Positions 50,254-54,762 of a stretch of DNA of 54,762 bases are shown in pieces. This DNA is from a bacterium (lineage in GTDB: Bacteria > UBA9089 > JASEGY01), in the NCBI GenBank assembly GCA_040753085.1, contig JBFMHI010000006.1, positions 1 through 54,762 on the forward strand, written 5' to 3'. Both the position numbers and the translations under genes were made by a program. The notes under the pieces are model-generated. The model was given only the letters and a program-made list of their open reading frames with translations, did no database searches and was not told where the DNA came from. The stretch's first letter is position 1. The number at the start of each line of letters is the position of its first letter.

Positions 50254-51156
50254 TTAGGTTTTATCTGCTACAGGTAAAATAATGGTAAAGGTAGTTCCTT
50301 TACCTCCTTCACTTTGATACTCGATTTTTCCATTATGGTCATGGATGATTCGCTGGACAATAGGTAATCCAAGGCCGGTTCCAGCCTCTTTAGTGGAATA
50401 AAAGAGGTCAAATATTCTCGCCTGTTTTTCCTTGGGGATACCAGAACCAGTATCTGATATAGTAAGAGAAACCTCCCTTCTTTTGCTCCCCGTAGACATG
50501 CTTAGTGTCCCTCCCTTATCCATAGCTGTTTTGGCGTTAAGAATAAGATTGAGGATGGCCCCTTTGAATTGTCGTTTATCCAGGAGAACAGGGGGCAGTG
50601 GATTCTGAAAGGCTTTATTTATTTGAATCTTAGCCCAAAGGCATTCGGGCTCTACGAATCGGATAACTTCTTCTAAAACGTAGTTCAAGTTTTCCTCCTT
50701 CAAGCTAAGTTCCGGTGGTCGGGCAAGCCTCAAAAACTCTGTTAGAATTTCATCCAGGCGAATTAGCTCTTCTTGGATTTCAGAAATCAAATTATGTGCC
50801 TCCCCCTCTTCTCTTCCGGTTCTTTTCAGTGCTTCCCTGAGCAGCTGAAGATTTATATTGAGAGAGTTTAACGGATTTTTTATCTCATGCACCAGGCCGC
50901 CTCCCATGAGACTAATATAGTTGATTCGCTCATCATCTTGAGCTTCAGCTTCCTCCTGCCTGGTCTTGAACAAAAGATACCAGAAGTAGGCGAAAAGCCC
51001 GCCCGTTAAGAAAATACTGCCGACAAAGGTAAATATAGATTTAGTCTGACTGAAGAGGATAAAGAGCCACACCCCAAAGACTATAAATAATATCAACTCG
51101 GGAAGTATGGCCAGCCGTGATCTTACCATTACCTTTATTTTACGCCTTCTCTTCAT
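50254..51156 (-). CDS. Membrane sensor histidine kinase
   Basis: About 300 residues: two membrane segments near the N-terminus (ILPELILFIVFGVWLFILF, FVGSIFLTGGLFAYFWYLLF) with almost no periplasmic domain, a HisKA dimerisation helix with the phospho-acceptor His in GGGLVHEIKNPLNSL, and an ATPase domain with N-box NLILNAKTAMDKGG, G1 DTGSGIP and G2 GTGLGLPIVQRII. The signal is probably sensed in the membrane or by a partner. There is no adjacent response regulator, so it is an orphan kinase. I prefer the ATG at 51156; a GTG eight codons upstream is possible. Confidence 0.88.
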   Translation of the reverse strand: MKRRRKIKVMVRSRLAILPELILFIVFGVWLFILFSQTKSIFTFVGSIFLTGGLFAYFWYLLFKTRQEEAEAQDDERINYISLMGGGLVHEIKNPLNSLNINLQLLREALKRTGREEGEAHNLISEIQEELIRLDEILTEFLRLARPPELSLKEENLNYVLEEVIRFVEPECLWAKIQINKAFQNPLPPVLLDKRQFKGAILNLILNAKTAMDKGGTLSMSTGSKRREVSLTISDTGSGIPKEKQARIFDLFYSTKEAGTGLGLPIVQRIIHDHNGKIEYQSEGGKGTTFTIILPVADKT

Positions 51157-51180
51157 CGAAAATACCCCCAATAAGGACAC

Positions 51181-51478
51181 AGATTAACGCTGATTTACGT
51201 GATGATACCATAATTCAGGCAGGGTGTCAAGAGATTGCCAGGCTTTTGTTCCCTTGGGACTTTTTGCCGGAGCCTCAGAAGAATGTTTCTCGAAAAACAG
51301 AGATAATGAGTTAAATTTAGCTAAGAAGGAGAGATAATCCAGGATTATGCCTATCAATCATCCTGTAGCATCGAATATAGAGCTAAATATTAGCCTCTAA
51401 ATTGCCGAAATATATATCAAATCGATAACTTGAAAAGTGACCAGATAAATGGATTTCCGCATCTAAAGGAGTAGGTCA
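51181..51478. other. Intergenic spacer without recognised features
   Basis: A 298-bp A/T-rich spacer between divergent genes. It ends with AAAGGAG upstream of the SprA-related gene's ATG. I see no clear promoter, repeat or RNA structure. Confidence 0.5.
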
Positions 51479-53038
51479 ATGGCATTAAATGGGATTAACC
51501 CTACTAACTATGAAATATCCCCCTTCCTAGGCAGGGAAGCATTTCTAGAAAATATCCCGCAGCCTTATGCTTCTCCCAGAGGAGAAGAAATAATCGACCG
51601 CTGGGAAAAAGGTCCTAAAGAGCCGACAGAGAAAGGCACCTATCATCCTTCCGATTTCAAACCGCCGTTGCCAGGTGAAGAGACTGAAGCAAACACTTCT
51701 GCTATCCGGGATACCCACGAAGTGGGTGCGCAATCCGCAATCCCGGGTACCCACGAAGTGGGTGCGCAATCCGCAATCGAAGAACTGCCAGGCGATGATC
51801 TTGAGCCTGAATTAGCAGGAAAAAAACCTGGGGTAGAGACCGATTCGCAATCCGCCATCCCGGGTACCCACGAAGTGGGTGCGCAATCCGCAATCGAAGA
51901 ACTGCCGGGCGATGATTTTGAGCCTGAATTGGCAGGAAGAGAACCTGAGGTAGAGACCGATTCACAATCCGCAATCCGCAATCCGCAATCCGCAATCGAA
52001 GAACTGCCGGGCGATGATTTTGAGCCTGAATTAGCAGGGAAAGAACCTGGGGTAGAGACCAATTCACCATCCGCCATCCCGGGTACCCACGAAGTGGGTG
52101 CGCAATCCGCAATCCGCAATCCGCAATCCGCAATTGGAAATGAGACTGAAGCCACGGCTGAAGAATCAGAATCCGCTTCAGAAGAAGCTGAAACTGAGGA
52201 GGAAGAAGAGGAGGAGAAAGAGAAAAAGGTAGGGACAACATCTGAGCAAGACTTATCCGAGGAAGAGCAAGAAGAAGTTCAGGAGTTAAAGCAAAGAGAC
52301 CGGGAAGTCCTCCAGCATGAGCAAGCCCATATAGCGGCAGGCGGACAGTATATCCGCGGGGGGGCAAAATATGAATATGAAACGGGGCCGGATAATAAAC
52401 GCTATGCGGTGGGGGGCGAGGTTTCAATCGACACCTCTTCTGAATCCACGCCTGAGGCCACCGCCCGAAAGGCCCAGGTAATCCGGCGGGCGGCTTTAGC
52501 CCCAAAAGACCCTTCATCCCAGGACAGAAGTGTAGCCGCTCAGGCTTCCAAAATGGAAATGCAGGCCCGGAGGGAGATGGCCGAAGAGGCGCGAGAGGAA
52601 GTTAAAGAGGCAGGAGAAGAGAGTAAATCAGAAGAGAGCAAGAATACTCAGAAGGTAGATGATAACCACCAGATCGAACAGAAAGATGATAATGAAAAGA
52701 TTGCTCAGCCGGAAACAGACAATAAAAAAACCTCTAACTCCAGAGAGGATGAAGAATCTTCGAATACCAGGACATCAGCCGGAGTTGAAAGCCTTGTAAA
52801 CGAAATAGTAAGCAAAAAAGAAGACGGTTCTTTATTGCAAATAGGAGTGGAGGAGAACCCCCTAACTGAAATAACAAACAACGAAAAAGAAGATGGGCCT
52901 CTGTCTCAAATAACGGAGGAGAAAGAGTCTGATAATTCCTCAGAAACAAAGGACGCCAATAATGGGTACGGCGGCTTTGCCCCTTATGCCCGGCTGACTC
53001 GACCAGAAGTAGGTGGCAACATTAACCTTTACGTATAA
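51479..53038 (+). CDS. SprA-related putative metalloprotease-like protein with repeat-derived insert
   Basis: A 519-residue hydrophilic protein without signal peptide. Residues ~265-385 match the SprA-related family: LKQRDREVLQHEQAHIAAGG contains HEQAH, an HExxH-type zinc motif, followed by YIRGGAKYEYETGPD, YAVGGEVSIDTS and KAQVIRRAALAPKDPS. The N-terminal third is a three-fold imperfect repeat (EELPGDDxEPELAG) joined by segments SAIPGTHEVGAQSAI and SAIRNPQSAI. These segments are translations of the palindromic GGGTACCCACGAAGTGGGTG repeat (four copies: 51709, 51745, 51862, 52081) and of 7-bp CCGCAAT repeats that are intergenic elsewhere. The C-terminus is acidic and low-complexity. Protease activity is not proven for the family. 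Confidence 0.75.
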   Translation: MALNGINPTNYEISPFLGREAFLENIPQPYASPRGEEIIDRWEKGPKEPTEKGTYHPSDFKPPLPGEETEANTSAIRDTHEVGAQSAIPGTHEVGAQSAIEELPGDDLEPELAGKKPGVETDSQSAIPGTHEVGAQSAIEELPGDDFEPELAGREPEVETDSQSAIRNPQSAIEELPGDDFEPELAGKEPGVETNSPSAIPGTHEVGAQSAIRNPQSAIGNETEATAEESESASEEAETEEEEEEEKEKKVGTTSEQDLSEEEQEEVQELKQRDREVLQHEQAHIAAGGQYIRGGAKYEYETGPDNKRYAVGGEVSIDTSSESTPEATARKAQVIRRAALAPKDPSSQDRSVAAQASKMEMQARREMAEEAREEVKEAGEESKSEESKNTQKVDDNHQIEQKDDNEKIAQPETDNKKTSNSREDEESSNTRTSAGVESLVNEIVSKKEDGSLLQIGVEENPLTEITNNEKEDGPLSQITEEKESDNSSETKDANNGYGGFAPYARLTRPEVGGNINLYV

Positions 53039-53058
53039 CTCGATGTTCAAGTTTTTTT

Positions 53059-53154
53059 GTAACTATTCAGCCACGGATTAACACGGATTAGCACGGATAA
53101 ATAGTAGATAGCAGAGGACAGAAGATAGAGAACAGAGGTCAGAGAACAGAAGGA
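53059..53154. repeat. Half-element and 7-bp AGAGAAC array
   Basis: GTAACTATTCAGCCACGG begins a left-half element with cacggatta words, followed at 53113-53154 by six 7-bp units (AGAGGAC, AGAAGAT, AGAGAAC, AGAGGTC, AGAGAAC, AGAAGGA). No matching right end is seen before 53310. Confidence 0.75.
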
Positions 53155-53310
53155 GAAAAACCCTACGATATTTTAACTAATGGCAGAAAATTATTTACTA
53201 TTAACTACTTAAAAAACTAATATCAAATTATTGTCAAAAGTATGCCAACTTCATTAGAAAAAAACTCGAACATCGAGCGATTTATTTTACTTTCGTATTG
53301 CATTATCTCC

Positions 53311-54351
53311 TCACCTTGTCAAGGGGACATCTTCTATCTTTTTATGCTTCTTTAATACAATAAAATCCACTATACCTTTCAAATATCCCACACCATAGCT
53401 AAGATGAAGCGTCACAAAAGCTATCGGTAAAACCATTAAATGCTTTAAGCCTCTCTTAACTGATAACAAAAGGGAAAACCCCAGATTTGCAGTTAAATAA
53501 CTTAAGATAATTAAAAGAAATATCCACAAAAATGGTTTTATCAGAAACGAAAGTATTCCACACATAATTAAACTACCTACAAAGACACTAGGAATTAACT
53601 GTCGCCAGGTAAGTACTGCTCCTACTTTTTGAGCTACAAGGGGTTTAAAGTACCCGTATTGGTAATGCTGACACCATAATTTTTTTAATGAAGGTCTTAA
53701 GTGAAGGTGCGATTTAATCAATGGTGAAAAATAAATCCTTCCACCGTTCTTAATCAACCGATAGTTAAACTCTTCGTCCTGATCACGGATAAGTTCTTCA
53801 TCAATTAATCCGATTTTGGAAAACACTTCTTTCTTATAGAGACAATATGGGAGAGTGTCCGAAACAAAACCTTCATTTGTTCTACTTCTGTATCTTTTAC
53901 CTCCAGCACCAAAAATCGAATCTGCCGCAAAAGGAATTGCTCGGGATACGATATCATCCCCTTCATTTATTGTGTTCAACATTCCACCTACAGCATCTGC
54001 ATTGGTTTTATTTAGGTATTTGACTCCATTTATTAAAAAATCGCTATCAATAACGGCATGGGAGTTAATCATCACGATTAGATCACCCTTTGCATTTTTT
54101 ATTCCTATATTCATTGCCACAGGAGTAACTCTCTTCTGGTTTTCCAGCAATCTGATGAAGGGATATTTTTGAGAGTATTCACTCACACCCTTTTTCGTCT
54201 CATCCTCACTCATCCCATCAACAACCAAGACCTCAAGTTTGTCCTTTGGATAATCCTGGGCAATAATGGAGTCAAGGCATTTGCCGATGAACCTTTCCTC
54301 ATTTCGACAGGGGATGATGATGGAAACAGACGGTAACTTATAATATGCCAT
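53311..54351 (-). CDS. Family 2 glycosyltransferase, membrane-associated (ExoA-like)
   Basis: A 346-residue GT-A glycosyltransferase. The catalytic domain runs from ~8 to ~230: VSIIIPCRNEERFIGKCLDS, VLVVDGMSEDET, LIVMINSHAVID (where the usual DxD is replaced by NSH) and IRDQDEEFNYRL. Three or four membrane segments follow (IPSVFVGSLIMCGILSFLI, WIFLLIILSYLTANLGFSLL). This layout resembles succinoglycan glycosyltransferase ExoA. It likely extends a lipid-linked exopolysaccharide. GGAGG lies nine bases before the ATG. Confidence 0.85.
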   Translation of the reverse strand: MAYYKLPSVSIIIPCRNEERFIGKCLDSIIAQDYPKDKLEVLVVDGMSEDETKKGVSEYSQKYPFIRLLENQKRVTPVAMNIGIKNAKGDLIVMINSHAVIDSDFLINGVKYLNKTNADAVGGMLNTINEGDDIVSRAIPFAADSIFGAGGKRYRSRTNEGFVSDTLPYCLYKKEVFSKIGLIDEELIRDQDEEFNYRLIKNGGRIYFSPLIKSHLHLRPSLKKLWCQHYQYGYFKPLVAQKVGAVLTWRQLIPSVFVGSLIMCGILSFLIKPFLWIFLLIILSYLTANLGFSLLLSVKRGLKHLMVLPIAFVTLHLSYGVGYLKGIVDFIVLKKHKKIEDVPLTR

Positions 54352-54532
54352 ATAGATAGTCCTCCATATCTGCCAGCTTGGATATCACTTCTCTATTAAT
54401 TTCTATCTAATTCATTTGCTGATAATTCCAGAATCTGCAAAACAGCCTTGATTAATTAGAGTTAAAAGTTATCCTTCATGAAAATGCTCGGCCAGCCAAA
54501 ACAAGAGATGTAATTAACTGCAAATAAATTAC

Positions 54533-54561
54533 TTGCAAATTCCTGCCTCCTGTGGTATAAT
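54533..54561 (+). promoter_or_regulatory. Strong sigma-70-like promoter
   Basis: TTGCAA at 54533-54538 and a perfect TATAAT at 54556-54561 with a 17-bp spacer. It drives toward the window end. Confidence 0.7.
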
Positions 54562-54612
54562 TGGATTAAAAGCAATAACCACAACCCCAAAAACAGCAGG
54601 AGGCAAAGAAGC

Positions 54613-54762
54613 ATGAAACCTACCAGAGAACAAAGTCCGGCATTGTCCCAAATCCCCTAAAAAAGGGCTGAAAAACTGGTAACAGTTTGGAGAACATTAT
54701 GCCTCGCCTCAATCACGTTATTATCTCCACAACTATGGGGGGTAAAAGTCTTTTCCTTGTCT
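54613..54762 (+). other. Short ORF and start of an unidentified reading frame at the window edge
   Basis: CAGGAGG precedes ATG 54613, which opens only 15 codons (MKPTREQSPALSQIP) before TAA. A second ATG at 54699, with TTTGGAG upstream, stays open to the window end (MPRLNHVIISTTMGGK...), and the first frame is also open again after its TAA. GCCTCCTG and CAGGAGGC near 54543 and 54597 are inverted. This could be the edge of an insertion sequence or a degraded gene; I cannot identify it. Confidence 0.3.

Overview
The window (about 54.8 kb, moderate GC, no rRNA or tRNA genes recognised) looks like part of a chromosome from an uncultured anaerobic bacterium of a candidate phylum. Pointers are a ferredoxin-rich split-type glutamate synthase, a probable Re-citrate synthase, B12 salvage genes and very large secreted proteins ending in the NYPNPFNPET / FlgD-like C-terminal module seen in Poribacteria-, Desantisbacteria- and WOR-3-like genomes. 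Many starts are TTG or GTG. The phylum is inference; no marker gene fixes it.

Layout: 0.2-6.3 kb (+) is a glutamate synthase island: an MvhD-like [2Fe-2S] protein, a divergent and a canonical FMN synthase subunit each with ferredoxin motifs, and an amidotransferase/GXGXG fusion. 6.3-9.4 kb (-) is a two-gene unit: an HMGL-like acyl-CoA condensing enzyme with a Cache-like C-terminal sensor domain, then a NYN nuclease/GHKL ATPase fusion. 9.9-14.2 kb (-) is a 1423-residue secreted beta-helix/cohesin/dockerin protein. 14.9-22.9 kb (-) is an envelope and signalling run: O-antigen ligase with TPRs, GlcNAc-1-P transferase, heptose kinase, AcpS, TonB-like protein, GAF-GAF-HD-GYP phosphodiesterase, response regulator. 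23.8-28.1 kb (+) is a cobalamin nucleotide-loop cluster (DUF89, CobU, a small protein, CobT, CobS). Then come a LysR regulator, a PAP2 phosphatase and a 3117-residue paralogue of the secreted protein (31.5-40.9 kb, -). 42.4-48.0 kb (-) holds an epimerase, a B12-binding radical SAM enzyme, a frameshifted HicB-like antitoxin with its partner, two membrane proteins and a glycosyltransferase. 48.4-50.1 kb (+) is SpeD, SpeB and a lipoprotein. The end carries a histidine kinase, a SprA-related metalloprotease-like protein full of repeats, and a family-2 glycosyltransferase.

The genes suggest a cell investing in surface glycans (ligase, GlcNAc-1-P transferase, heptose kinase, epimerase, glycosyltransferases) and giant surface proteins, with c-di-GMP turnover by HD-GYP and B12 salvage serving cobalamin enzymes such as the radical SAM protein.

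The most unusual signal lies between, and sometimes inside, the genes. About a dozen small palindromic elements share the terminal sequence GTAACYRYTCAGCCAC but have interchangeable cores, and at least ten tandem arrays share a 7-bp period. Two repeat modules have entered coding sequence, in AcpS and the SprA-related protein. The long intergenic regions before both giant surface genes carry nested or tandem terminator-like RNA structures that may be regulatory leaders. Positions I located by eye may be off by a base.
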